A program made the position numbers and the translations under genes. Positions 1-6,290 of a stretch of DNA of 8,374 bases are shown piece after piece. A model generated the notes under the pieces. It was not told the origin of the DNA and did not search any database. It was given only the letters and a program-made list of their open reading frames with translations. How positions within the stretch are numbered: position 1 is the first letter of the stretch; each line of letters begins with the position of its first letter. Where the stretch lies: contig DURG01000199.1 of assembly GCA_012837465.1 (NCBI GenBank), forward strand, positions 1-8,374. Reading direction: 5' to 3'. The stretch is from Propionibacterium sp. (lineage in GTDB: Bacteria; Actinomycetota; Actinomycetes; Propionibacteriales; Propionibacteriaceae).

Positions 1-1
1 G

Positions 2-256
2 GCCGAGGGTTTGGAGCGGCTGATCGGGCACGGCGTCACCGCCGTCCGCGCCGCCGGCCTGTGGGCGGGCGTCGACATCGAGGAGCCGCTGGGCACGGGC
101 CGCATCGTCAGCGAGCGGTTGATGGAGCGGGGCGTGCTGGTCAAGGACACGCACGGCCAGACCATCCGCATCGCGCCGCCGTTGGTGATCACCGAGGACG
201 AGTTGGATTGGGCGCTGGAGCAGTTGCGTCTCGTCCTCGACGAACTCCGCGGCTGA
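2..256 (+). CDS. rocD: Ornithine aminotransferase, C-terminal fragment (5' end outside window)
   Basis: This is the C-terminal ~84 residues of a PLP-dependent class III aminotransferase, read in an open frame from the left edge to TGA at 254-256. The segment GLWAGVDIEEPLGTGR, followed by a RGVLVKDTHGQTIRIAPPL block and an ITEDELDWAL tail, is the hallmark C-terminal small domain of ornithine--oxo-acid transaminase. That enzyme interconverts ornithine and 2-oxoglutarate with glutamate semialdehyde and glutamate, linking arginine/ornithine catabolism to proline and glutamate. The catalytic lysine and most of the PLP-binding domain lie upstream of the window. A TTG at position 11 is in frame, but coding continues upstream to the edge, so it is not taken as a start. 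The gene converges on the alcohol dehydrogenase. The main alternative is another class III aminotransferase (acetylornithine type), but the DTHG and APPLVIT wording favours RocD. Confidence 0.88.
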   Translation, partial: AEGLERLIGHGVTAVRAAGLWAGVDIEEPLGTGRIVSERLMERGVLVKDTHGQTIRIAPPLVITEDELDWALEQLRLVLDELRG

Positions 257-402
257 GGACGACGGCGGGGCGCCAACCTTCCCGGAGGGCGCCTGTCCTG
301 CAGGGCTGGCCCCTTCAGTGGAGGCTGGCGCGTTGCCCTGAAAGGTTGGCGCCTTCGCTCAGAGTTGGCGCCTTCGCTCAAGGTTGGCGCCTGTCGACCG
401 GC
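257..402. other. Convergent intergenic region between rocD and the alcohol dehydrogenase
   Basis: This is a 146-bp gap between two genes that end towards each other. It is almost entirely filled by a degenerate ~19-bp repeat (listed separately) plus one inverted copy of its core at 269-280. I see no classical hairpin followed by a T-run. If a terminator exists, it would have to be formed by the GGCGCC-containing inverted copies: 269-280 can pair with 342-353 or 380-391. No coding sequence is apparent. Confidence 0.6.
285..401. repeat. Degenerate ~19-bp tandem repeat with TTGGCGCC core (about 6 units)
   Basis: Units start at about 285, 305, 324, 345, 364 and 383, at spacings of 20, 19, 21, 19 and 19 bp. 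The units at 345-361 and 364-380 are identical over 17 bp (GTTGGCGCCTTCGCTCA). The flanking units are diverged but keep a G-[TC]TGGCGCC-like core. The 12-mer AAGGTTGGCGCC occurs at 342-353 and 380-391, and its exact reverse complement lies at 269-280, just outside the direct array. The last unit abuts the alcohol dehydrogenase stop codon. GGCGCC is itself palindromic, so each unit can form a small dyad. The array could be a terminator or mRNA-end structure, a protein-binding array, or a decayed intergenic repeat family; the sequence does not decide between them. Confidence 0.75.
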
Positions 403-1458
403 TCAGCCCATCGTCGAGGTGTCGATGACGTAGCGGTAGCGCACCTTCGAGTTCACAACGTTGTCGTAGGCCTCGTTGATCTCGTCGGCGGGAATGATCT
501 CGACGATGGGGCGCACGTCGTTGTCGGCGCAGAAGTCGAGCATCTCCTGGGTCTCCGGAATGCCGCCGATGTTCGAGCCGGCGATCACGCGGTTGCCGTT
601 GATGAGGCGGCCGAGGCTGAAGGTGGCCTTGCCGTCCGACGGGAGACCCAGGTTGACGACCACGCCATGCGGCCGGGTGAGGCCGATGAGGGTGTCGAGT
701 TCGACGCCGTCGGAGATGGTCGACACGACGATGTCGAAGGTGTTGCGGAGCTTCTTCATGGCATCGATGTCCTGGGTCGCGACGTAGTCCGTCGCGCCGA
801 GCTTGAGGCCGTCGTCGCGCTTGGCCAGCGTGCGGCCGAAGGCGGTGACCTCGGCGCCCATCTTGGCCGCGAGCTGCACGGCGACGTGGCCGAGGCCGCC
901 CAGGCCGATGACGGCGACCTTCTTGCCGGGGCCGGCGCCCCAGTGCTTCAGTGGGCTGTAGGTGGTGATGCCGGCGCACATGAGCGGGGCGGCGTGCTCG
1001 AGCGACATCTCGTCGGGGATGTGCATGAGGTAGTTCTGCTCGACCGTGATGGCCTGCGAGTAGCCGCCGGCGGTGGGTTCGCCGTCGCGGCCGATGGCGT
1101 TGTAGGTGCCGACGGTGCCCCGCTCGCGGTTGGTGCAGAACTGCTCCTCGCCGTCCTGGCACATGTCGCACTCGCCGCAGGAGTCGACGAAGCAGCCGAC
1201 GCCGACGCGGTCGCCCACCTTGAACTTGGTCACCTCGGAGCCCACCTTGCTGACCACGCCCGCAATCTCGTGCCCGGCCACGAGCGGGTAGAGGGTCTTG
1301 CCCCATTCGCCGCGCGCGGTGTGGATGTCGGAGTGGCAGATGCCGGCGTAGGCGATGTCGAAGTAGACCTCTGTGGGGCCCGGCTCGCGACGGGTGATCG
1401 TCGTCTTCTCGTACCTGCCGGTGGGGGAATCGATGGCGTAAGCGTTGACCTCAGGCAT
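403..1458 (-). CDS. Zinc-dependent NAD(P)-dependent alcohol dehydrogenase (MDR superfamily, CAD/YahK-like)
   Basis: A complete 351-aa medium-chain dehydrogenase/reductase, probably cytosolic, that would oxidise alcohols or reduce aldehydes. The catalytic zinc ligands are visible: Cys41 in GICHSD, His63-Glu64 in AGHE, and Cys161 in MCAG. Four cysteines for the structural zinc lie at 94, 97, 100 and 108 (CGECDMC then FC). The Rossmann fold carries GLGGLG at 185-190, followed by a strand ending in FGRT. An acidic residue is missing at the end of that second strand and Arg/Thr are present instead, which in this family usually goes with NADP(H); this is inference. Length and motif order match the cinnamyl-alcohol-dehydrogenase/YahK/mycobacterial AdhC group. 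ATG at 1456-1458 has only a weak upstream purine stretch. It lies 20 bp downstream of the secreted metalloprotease-like gene on the same strand, so the two are probably co-transcribed. The physiological substrate is not deducible. Confidence 0.93.
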   Translation of the reverse strand: MPEVNAYAIDSPTGRYEKTTITRREPGPTEVYFDIAYAGICHSDIHTARGEWGKTLYPLVAGHEIAGVVSKVGSEVTKFKVGDRVGVGCFVDSCGECDMCQDGEEQFCTNRERGTVGTYNAIGRDGEPTAGGYSQAITVEQNYLMHIPDEMSLEHAAPLMCAGITTYSPLKHWGAGPGKKVAVIGLGGLGHVAVQLAAKMGAEVTAFGRTLAKRDDGLKLGATDYVATQDIDAMKKLRNTFDIVVSTISDGVELDTLIGLTRPHGVVVNLGLPSDGKATFSLGRLINGNRVIAGSNIGGIPETQEMLDFCADNDVRPIVEIIPADEINEAYDNVVNSKVRYRYVIDTSTMG

Positions 1459-1478
1459 GGGTCAAGCCTACTGCGCGA

Positions 1479-2315
1479 CTACTCGCCGCCGAGGCCTTCG
1501 AGCCACTCGGCCTCGAGCTCGGGGCCGGGCATGGGGGCCTCGGCGTCCTCGTCGGGGACGGTGCAGTTGAGGGCGGCGGTGCCGGGGGCGGGGCCGAACT
1601 CCTTGCCGCCGAAGATCACGTCCTTGGCGTAGGCGTAGTAGGCGTCGTGCTCGCCGGTCTCGTACGGGTTGTCGAGCGCGCAGCGGCCGACGTAGTAGCC
1701 GATGACGTCGGCGAAGACCTCGGTGACCTTGCGGCCGGCGTAGTCGGAGAAGCGACCCTCCTGGGCGTACAGCTTCTTGAAGTCCAGCCAGTACTGCGGC
1801 TCCGAGTACCGGTCCGAGTTGAGGACGTGCGCCAGTTCGTGCGCGACCAGGCGGGTCAGGCGGCCCTCGTCGCCGGAATCCAGAGCGCGCTGGAACTTGG
1901 CGAAGTCGAGCGAGACGTAGTTGCCCTTGGTGAGGCTCCAGTCACCCCAGGCGTAGCCGCGGATGTTGGTGGTGTTGATGCCGACGTTGCCGTTGACCTT
2001 GGCCTGGAGGTCCGTGCGGTAGGAGGTGCACTCCATCGCATCGAGGGTCTCCCACAGGATCTTGATCGACGGCAGGCGTTCAGCCGTCCACTGCGAACCG
2101 GCCAGTTGGAAGCCGAAGTTCGCGGTGAGTTGGGCCTTGATCTCGTCGATGCTGGCGTCATCCGGGAACGGGAACGTCGAGGCGCATGGCTGCGGGATGC
2201 CGGTGACGGGGGCGACGGGCTCGGGTGCGATGGGGAGGGCCTGGGCGGAGGTGCCGGCGATGGAGCCAACGGCTACGGCAGCGAGCGCTGCGAGCGAGGC
2301 GATCCATGTGCGCAC
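1479..2315 (-). CDS. Secreted HExxH (gluzincin-like) putative metalloprotease
   Basis: 278 aa from a GTG start at 2313-2315. This start is chosen because GGGAG lies six bases upstream (2322-2326) and the protein then begins with a textbook signal peptide. That signal peptide has an Arg at position 2, a hydrophobic stretch (residues ~4-21) and an AQA site at 24-26. The frame is open upstream to 2486, but the extra 57 residues are Arg/His-rich, have no signal character and overlap the promoter region. The mature part carries HELAH at 159-163 and TEVFAD at 198-203. HExxH plus a downstream ExxxD is the zinc-ligand pattern of gluzincin peptidases (His159, His163, Glu199; Glu160 catalytic). Four cysteines (44, 96, 212, 251) would permit two disulfides in an exported protein. 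The C-terminus is acidic. I do not recognise a named family. It is divergent from the pilus operon and precedes the alcohol dehydrogenase by 20 bp. Confidence 0.8.
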   Translation of the reverse strand: MRTWIASLAALAAVAVGSIAGTSAQALPIAPEPVAPVTGIPQPCASTFPFPDDASIDEIKAQLTANFGFQLAGSQWTAERLPSIKILWETLDAMECTSYRTDLQAKVNGNVGINTTNIRGYAWGDWSLTKGNYVSLDFAKFQRALDSGDEGRLTRLVAHELAHVLNSDRYSEPQYWLDFKKLYAQEGRFSDYAGRKVTEVFADVIGYYVGRCALDNPYETGEHDAYYAYAKDVIFGGKEFGPAPGTAALNCTVPDEDAEAPMPGPELEAEWLEGLGGE

Positions 2316-2321
2316 GTGAGT

Positions 2322-2326
2322 CTCCC
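2322..2326 (-). promoter_or_regulatory. Shine-Dalgarno site fixing the GTG start of the secreted metalloprotease
   Basis: On the minus strand GGGAG is followed by a six-base spacer and GTG at 2315-2313. This places the start directly before the signal peptide and argues against the longer open frame. Confidence 0.7.
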
Positions 2327-2445
2327 GTGACTGTTGGCGATGTCTGACGTGTAAAGAGTTCCTGAAGATTCTCAGGAAAGCAAACTGAGAGCAGTGTAAT
2401 CGCCCTGCGGACACGAAGGTGCATCGGGTCCACTTTTCGGCCGTT

Positions 2446-2487
2446 CCTGTGGATAACTTCGGGCGACGCGCCGAAGTTGTCCACAAG
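2446..2487. promoter_or_regulatory. 17-bp imperfect inverted repeat made of two DnaA-box-like sites, upstream of the tad operon
   Basis: The left arm CCTGTGGATAACTTCGG (2446-2462) and right arm CCGAAGTTGTCCACAAG (2471-2487) are reverse complements at 15 of 17 positions, separated by 8 bp. Each arm holds a 9-mer matching DnaA boxes. TTATCCACA is read on minus at 2456-2448 (the classical E. coli box), and TTGTCCACA on plus at 2477-2485 (the box form known from mycobacteria and streptomycetes). The element ends about 65 bp before the CpaB-like start codon and about 130 bp before the protease start codon. It could therefore act as an operator for one or both genes. As RNA it would form a strong hairpin without a U-tract, so a terminator role is less likely. 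Confidence 0.65.
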
Positions 2488-2540
2488 TGCAGCCCAACGC
2501 TCGTTACTGACCCCCTCGTTTCCTACAGTCCGGATCGGTA

Positions 2541-2545
2541 GGAGG
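2541..2545 (+). promoter_or_regulatory. Strong Shine-Dalgarno site for the first tad gene
   Basis: GGAGG, inside the longer purine run AGGAGGGGG (2540-2548), sits seven bases before ATG at 2553-2555. This supports that start and efficient translation initiation of the operon's first gene. Confidence 0.8.
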
Positions 2546-2552
2546 GGGCAAC

Positions 2553-3194
2553 ATGCACAACCAACCACGACCCACGGCACCAGACCTCACCCCGCCGACG
2601 GCTCCCAGGCCCGAGGCGGTGCAATTGCGCGCCCGACGCAGCCCGAAACTGGTGGCGCTGGGCGCGCTGCTCGTCGCGGTGGGCGGCATCGGCGCCGCGG
2701 CGCTCTACACCACCAACGCAGACCAGCGTGCCGTCGTGGTGATGGTGGGCGACGTCGCGCGCGGTGACCTTGTGGGCCGGGAGCAGTTGGCGGTCATCGA
2801 GGTGCCCGGGTCGCTCGCCGTGGATGCCCTCCCCGCCGACGGCATCGACTCCCTCGTCGGGCAGGTGGCCCGCACGGATCTCCCCGAGGGGTCCTTCCCG
2901 CTCGAACGACACGTCGGCACGGATCCCCTGCCCGCCGGTCAGGGCCTCGTGGGCCTGAGGTTGCCGCTGGGCAAGCTCCCCACCAGCGACCTCCCTCCCG
3001 GCACCACGGTGCGCCTCGTGGGGTTGATCGAGGGTGCCGAGGCCGCGGTCGACGCGGTCATCGCGACGCGGCCGGTGCTCCTCGACGACGGCGTGAGCTA
3101 CTCCTTCGACGTGCAGGTGGCCGACGGGGAGGCCGACACTGTGGCCCGCCTCTCGGCCGGCGACCAGGTGGCGATGATCGTGGTGACGCGCTGA
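2553..3194 (+). CDS. cpaB: CpaB/RcpC-like SAF-domain Flp pilus assembly protein
   Basis: 213 aa. The N-terminal ~30 residues are Pro/Arg-rich and cytosolic, then comes one membrane segment (residues ~32-52) and an extracytoplasmic part. Residues ~60-122 read as a SAF domain: VMVGDVARGDLVGREQL, then a GQVARTDLPEGSFPLERHV block, the usual pattern in CpaB-type proteins. The C-terminal part (~130-213) has the GLVGLRLPLGKLPTSDLPPG pattern with a -GTTVRLVG- strand, resembling the RcpC/CpaB second domain in short form. In Tad systems CpaB is an envelope protein associated with the pilus channel. In a monoderm it probably works at the outer face of the membrane. Position as first gene before a CpaE-like protein and TadA supports the call. 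It overlaps the next gene by one base (TGATG). It could also simply be named an SAF-domain protein; the C-terminal half is weakly diagnostic. Confidence 0.8.
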   Translation: MHNQPRPTAPDLTPPTAPRPEAVQLRARRSPKLVALGALLVAVGGIGAAALYTTNADQRAVVVMVGDVARGDLVGREQLAVIEVPGSLAVDALPADGIDSLVGQVARTDLPEGSFPLERHVGTDPLPAGQGLVGLRLPLGKLPTSDLPPGTTVRLVGLIEGAEAAVDAVIATRPVLLDDGVSYSFDVQVADGEADTVARLSAGDQVAMIVVTR

Positions 3195-3994
3195 TGGCCG
3201 TCATCGTCCTGACGTCCGCGACGGGGGCGCCCGGGGTGACCACGGCGTCGCTCGGGCTGGCGCTCACCTGGCCGCGCCACGTGCTGCTCGCGGATTGCGA
3301 CCGGGAACCGGCCCAGGCGGTGCAGGCCGGGTACCTGCGTGGGATGGACCACGGGGGTCGCGGCATGATGTCGCTGGCCCACCTCCACCGCGAGGGCCAT
3401 CCGCTCGCCGCGGAACTCTGGCGCCAGACCCTTCCGCTCGTGCAGGAGGGCGACGTGCAGCGCCGCTTCCTGCCCGGCTTCACCTCCCCCGGCGCCTCGC
3501 GCCTCTTCGAGCACGTGTGGCCGGCGTTGGGTGAGGCCTTCGAGCAGTTGGATGCCCAAGGGGTCGACGTGCTGGTCGACGCGGGACGGATCACCACCAC
3601 CGGGTTGCCGCTGGGCCTGCTCTCGGCGGCCGACGCGGTGCTCGTCACGGTGCGCACATCGCTGCGGTCGCTGGCCGGGGCGCGGATCCACCTGCCGACG
3701 CTGACCGACCAACTTCAGGCGCTGCCCCGCGAGACCTCCGTCGGGCTGCTCGTCGTCGGCCCCGGCCGCCCCTACTCGAGCGCCGAGATCGCCGCGCAGT
3801 TCGCCCTGCCGGTGTGGGCGGAGGTCCTGTGGGAGCCGAAGCAGGCCGGGGTCCTGAGCGACGGCGATCCCGAGCCCCGTCGCTTCTTCGAGGGCTCGTT
3901 CATGGGCCGGCTCCGGGCTGATGCAAAGGCGGTCTCGGAGCGGGTCAGCCGCGCGCGTCAAGCCCGCGAGCTCGTGCTGAGGGGGGCGTCGTGA
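3194..3994 (+). CDS. CpaE/TadZ-like ParA/MinD-type protein with degenerate P-loop
   Basis: 266 aa with a MinD/ParA-like layout. Strand 1 and loop are VLTSATGAPGVTTASLGLAL (5-24), the deviant Walker A position. LLADCD (31-36) is the A' motif, VDVLVDAGR (124-132) is the Walker B region, and ADAVLVTVRTSLRSL (146-160) matches the strand after it. The canonical KGGxGK[ST] is replaced by TGAPGVTT. Both the signature lysine and the phosphate-binding lysine are absent, so ATP hydrolysis in the normal manner is doubtful. TadZ/CpaE proteins in pilus loci act as polar or cellular localisation factors, and some members of that family have atypical P-loops. The gene sits between CpaB-like and TadA, as expected for TadZ. 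ATG overlaps the upstream stop by one base. The C-terminus (~235-264) is a basic helix rich in Arg and Ala. Confidence 0.75.
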   Translation: MAVIVLTSATGAPGVTTASLGLALTWPRHVLLADCDREPAQAVQAGYLRGMDHGGRGMMSLAHLHREGHPLAAELWRQTLPLVQEGDVQRRFLPGFTSPGASRLFEHVWPALGEAFEQLDAQGVDVLVDAGRITTTGLPLGLLSAADAVLVTVRTSLRSLAGARIHLPTLTDQLQALPRETSVGLLVVGPGRPYSSAEIAAQFALPVWAEVLWEPKQAGVLSDGDPEPRRFFEGSFMGRLRADAKAVSERVSRARQARELVLRGAS

Positions 3995-5442
3995 GCGTGC
4001 ACGAACTACCACCGCTGGCCGGCGCGCTGGGAAAGTTGGGCGTCGCGACGCACGGTTTCCCGCCGCTGCCTGGGCGCCGCGGCACCCCGTCGTCGCCTGC
4101 CACTCCCGCCCGCGTGCCCGGGCCTCCGTCGGAGGTCGATTGGCAACTGGTGGTGAGGCTGCGCAGGGAGGCCGCCGAGTCGATCGCCCGGGCCAGCGCG
4201 GAGTGGCTCAGTTCCCGCGGCCAGCCCATGCCGGAGGCCGACCGCAGGGTGCAGGGCCGCTCGATCATCCGCGGCGTGGTCCACTCGCACGCCCAGGCTC
4301 TGGGCGAGGCGGGCGAGGCACTCTGGCCCCTCGAGTTGGAGACGCGCTACGCGGACGCCGTCGAGAGCGCCATCTTCGGCTACGGGCGCCTGCAACCGCT
4401 GTTCGAGATCCCCGAGGCGGAGAACATCGAGATCCACGGGTGCGACTCGGTCGTCATCCAGTACGGGGACGGCCGGAGGGTGCAGCATCCGCCCATCGCG
4501 GATTCCGACGAGGAACTTGTCGACGCCATCCGCTTCCTCGGCGAGACCGCCACTCCCCCGCGGCCGTTCGACGACCTCCACCCGACGATGACGCTCGCCC
4601 TTGGCGAGAAATTCCGCCTGCATGCGATCGGCTATGGACTTTCCTTCAGGCCGAGCGTGGTGATCCGGCAGCACCGCCTCACCGACGTGACGCTGGCGGA
4701 CCTGGCCGAGACCGGAATGCTGCCGCCCCACGTGGCACGGCTGCTCCAGTCGGCGGTGCTGGCCCGCAAGTCGCTGATCATCTCCGGCGACCAAGGTGCC
4801 GGAAAGACCACCCTGCTGCGCGCGCTGATCGCGGCCATCCACCCCAACGAGCGCTTCGGCACGCTGGAGACCGACTACGAACTCCTCACCCACCTCCTCG
4901 CCCACCGGCGCAACATGGTCGCGCTGCAGGCACGGATCGGGATGGGCGAGACGTCCGGCGGGGTCGGCGTGGGCGACTACACCGTCGCGGACCTCATCCC
5001 TGAGGCGCTGCGGCAGAACCTCACCCGCCTCGTGGTCGGCGAAGTGCGCGGCGCGGAGGCCGGCGCGCTTTTCGAGGCGCTCCAGTCCGGCGCAGGCACC
5101 TTGGCGACGACCCACTCGCACTCGGCATCGTCGACGATCGACCGCTTGGCTGCGCGTGTCGCCCAGGGCAGGGTGCTGAGCATCGCGGACGCGATGCACC
5201 AGATCGCCCATCACATCGACTTCGTCATCCACGTTGAGCTGACCGACGACACGTGGCGCGGCGGGATGCGCCGCCGGTTCGTCACCGAGGTGCGGCAGCT
5301 CACCGGCTCGATCGAAGCCGGGCGCCCGGCGACGCACCTCGTCTACCGTGCCGCGACCCCCACGTCTGCGGAGCTGTTCCAGCCGGAGGCGGCCATGGCC
5401 GCCGAGTTGGCCCAATTCGACGGGGCGTCGCTGTGGCGGTGA
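3991..5442 (+). CDS. tadA: TadA/CpaF-family type II/IV secretion ATPase
   Basis: 483 aa, the hexameric motor ATPase of the Tad/Flp pilus at the cytoplasmic face. The N-terminal ~50 residues are Pro/Gly-rich and variable. Residues ~50-180 form the N-terminal domain (YGRLQPLFEIPEAENIEIHG is typical of CpaF). The RecA-like domain follows: Walker A GDQGAGKTT at 266-274 (Lys272), Asp-box TLETDYEL at 291-298, Walker B region LVVGEVRGAEA at 347-357 with Glu351, and His-box THSHS at 374-378. All key elements are intact and the length is normal for the family. GTG at 3991 overlaps the upstream stop by four bases (GTGA) and is preceded by a G-rich Shine-Dalgarno (GAGGGG, 3979-3984) with a six-base spacer. 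The next gene follows in a TGATG overlap. A competence or type II secretion GspE is less likely, given the CpaB/CpaE neighbours and the CpaF-style sequence. Confidence 0.93.
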   Translation: MSVHELPPLAGALGKLGVATHGFPPLPGRRGTPSSPATPARVPGPPSEVDWQLVVRLRREAAESIARASAEWLSSRGQPMPEADRRVQGRSIIRGVVHSHAQALGEAGEALWPLELETRYADAVESAIFGYGRLQPLFEIPEAENIEIHGCDSVVIQYGDGRRVQHPPIADSDEELVDAIRFLGETATPPRPFDDLHPTMTLALGEKFRLHAIGYGLSFRPSVVIRQHRLTDVTLADLAETGMLPPHVARLLQSAVLARKSLIISGDQGAGKTTLLRALIAAIHPNERFGTLETDYELLTHLLAHRRNMVALQARIGMGETSGGVGVGDYTVADLIPEALRQNLTRLVVGEVRGAEAGALFEALQSGAGTLATTHSHSASSTIDRLAARVAQGRVLSIADAMHQIAHHIDFVIHVELTDDTWRGGMRRRFVTEVRQLTGSIEAGRPATHLVYRAATPTSAELFQPEAAMAAELAQFDGASLWR

Positions 5443-6290
5443 TGGTGGCGGCGGCGGCAGGATGCACCGTCGGGCTGGGGGTGACGCTGGTGGTCGCCGG
5501 GATGCGGCGCGCGCATGAGTCACCCACAAGTCCATCCACAGGCCTGTGGACAAGGGCCGCTGGATGGTGGACAACCCTTTCACCCCGCCGTCGCTGGTGG
5601 TTCGGCGCTGCCGGGGGCGTGGGCATGCTGGCGACGGTGGTCACCGGGTGGTTGCCGGCCCTACTACTGGTGCCTGCCGTGACGATCGTGATCCCGCTGC
5701 TGCTCATGGCGCCCCCGCACCGCGAGGTGGACCTGCTGGCCGCGCTCGACCGCTGGGTGCGCCTCCTGGCCACCTCCCTCTCCTCCGGCAAGTCCATCCG
5801 CGACTCCATCTTCGCCACCAGGCAACAGGTTCCGCCTGCGCTGGTCGGGGCGGTCTCCAGGCTGTGTGCCCGCCTGGACCAGCGGTGGTCCATGCGTGAC
5901 GCCCTCTTCGCGATGGCCGACGAGTTGGGCTCCGCCGACGCCGACGCGGTGGTGGCGGCCCTCGCGATCGCTGCCGGCCGCGGCGGTACCGGGACCCGCG
6001 CCACCCTCGCGGCGCTCTCGGACAACACCCAGGACAGGTTGCGCGCGCTGCGCGAGATCGCAGCCGAGCGCGCCAAGCCGCGGGTCGTGGTGCGGCAGGT
6101 CACGTTCATCACGCTCGGCGTGCTGGGCGCGGCCCTGCTCTTCAACGCCCAGTTCTTCGCCCCCTACTCCTCACCCCTCGGCCAACTGATCGCCACCACG
6201 CTGGCGCTCGCCTACCTGGGCTGCCTCGTCGTGCTCCGCCGCCAGACGGTGCCGCCCATGGCGCCGCGCTTCCTCAGGAGCCGAGCATGA
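5442..6290 (+). CDS. tadB: TadB-like inner-membrane platform protein (T2SSF domain)
   Basis: 282 aa from ATG at 5442-5444, which overlaps the tadA stop as TGATG. GTG at 5433, seven bases after GGGG, is an alternative that would add three residues. Layout: membrane segment at ~3-20, a variable basic linker (21-52), hydrophobic segments at ~55-90, then a cytoplasmic helical T2SSF domain (~95-215). That domain contains LDRWVRLLATSLSSGKSIRDSI and a second half with AIAAGRGGTGTRATLAALSDN. Membrane segments at ~218-240 and ~247-266 close the protein. This is the usual TadB arrangement, although at 282 aa it is on the short side. It would form the membrane platform with TadC on which TadA acts. The linker is encoded by an unusual dyad-rich stretch with DnaA-box words (5531-5575). 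The next gene overlaps by four bases (ATGA). Confidence 0.85.
   Translation: MVAAAAGCTVGLGVTLVVAGMRRAHESPTSPSTGLWTRAAGWWTTLSPRRRWWFGAAGGVGMLATVVTGWLPALLLVPAVTIVIPLLLMAPPHREVDLLAALDRWVRLLATSLSSGKSIRDSIFATRQQVPPALVGAVSRLCARLDQRWSMRDALFAMADELGSADADAVVAALAIAAGRGGTGTRATLAALSDNTQDRLRALREIAAERAKPRVVVRQVTFITLGVLGAALLFNAQFFAPYSSPLGQLIATTLALAYLGCLVVLRRQTVPPMAPRFLRSRA
5531..5575. promoter_or_regulatory. Perfect 16-bp palindrome and DnaA-box-like words inside the tadB 5' region
   Basis: TCCACAGGCCTGTGGA (5535-5550) is a perfect palindrome. It overlaps a DnaA-box word, TGTGGACAA (5545-5553, minus-strand TTGTCCACA). A second, one-mismatch word, GGTGGACAA, follows at 5566-5574. A 7-bp inverted repeat CCATCCA/TGGATGG (5532-5538 and 5561-5567) encloses the palindrome's right half. 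The stretch encodes a poorly constrained linker of TadB (about residues 31-45). It resembles the motifs in the two non-coding regions of this locus. It may be a binding site, an mRNA hairpin or coincidence. Confidence 0.5.
6276..6280 (+). promoter_or_regulatory. Shine-Dalgarno site for tadC inside the end of tadB
   Basis: AGGAG lies six bases before ATG at 6287-6289 and supports this start over the adjacent second ATG at 6290. Together with the four-base ATGA overlap it allows both fresh initiation and coupling. Confidence 0.65.

Larger units (their letters stand above)
2316..2552. other. Divergent intergenic/promoter region between the metalloprotease and the tad operon
   Basis: A 237-bp region that should contain promoters for both directions. 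The part from 2341 to 2400 is clearly richer in A/T than the surrounding genes. Possible -10 elements are TACAGT at 2524-2529 on plus (about 24 bp before the pilus-operon start codon) and TACACT on minus at 2398-2393 (about 80 bp before the protease start). Neither has a convincing -35 box, so these are weak calls. A small dyad, CCTGA-N6-TCAGG, lies at 2361-2376. The main structure is the large inverted repeat at 2446-2487, listed separately. No additional gene is supported. Confidence 0.45.

Noticed and set aside
285..401. CRISPR array
   Set aside because: The 19-bp period leaves no room for spacers, the units are diverged direct tandem copies, and there are no cas genes.
61..1632. 523-aa plus-strand open frame opposite the alcohol dehydrogenase
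   Set aside because: Low-complexity Val/Ala/Asp/Gly/His composition typical of the antisense of a G/C-rich gene. The minus-strand protein has complete zinc and Rossmann motifs.
2316..2486. N-terminal extension of the metalloprotease to a start at 2486
   Set aside because: The added 57 residues are basic and unstructured, would bury the signal peptide, and overlap the promoter and inverted repeat. GTG at 2315 has a good Shine-Dalgarno.
2446..2487. Replication origin based on DnaA boxes
   Set aside because: Only two boxes, no adjacent A/T-rich unwinding region and no dnaA, dnaN, recF or parAB-type genes in the window. A regulatory role fits better.
2446..2487. Rho-independent terminator
   Set aside because: The hairpin is strong, but neither side has a U-run and it lies between divergent genes where no transcript needs to end.
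3098..4012. 304-aa minus-strand open frame opposite the CpaE-like gene
   Set aside because: Biased Arg/Gln/His composition. The sense gene is coupled by overlaps at both ends.
4006..5583. 525-aa minus-strand open frame opposite tadA
   Set aside because: Arg/Gly/His/Leu-rich with no recognisable motif. The plus-strand TadA has all Walker and His-box elements intact.
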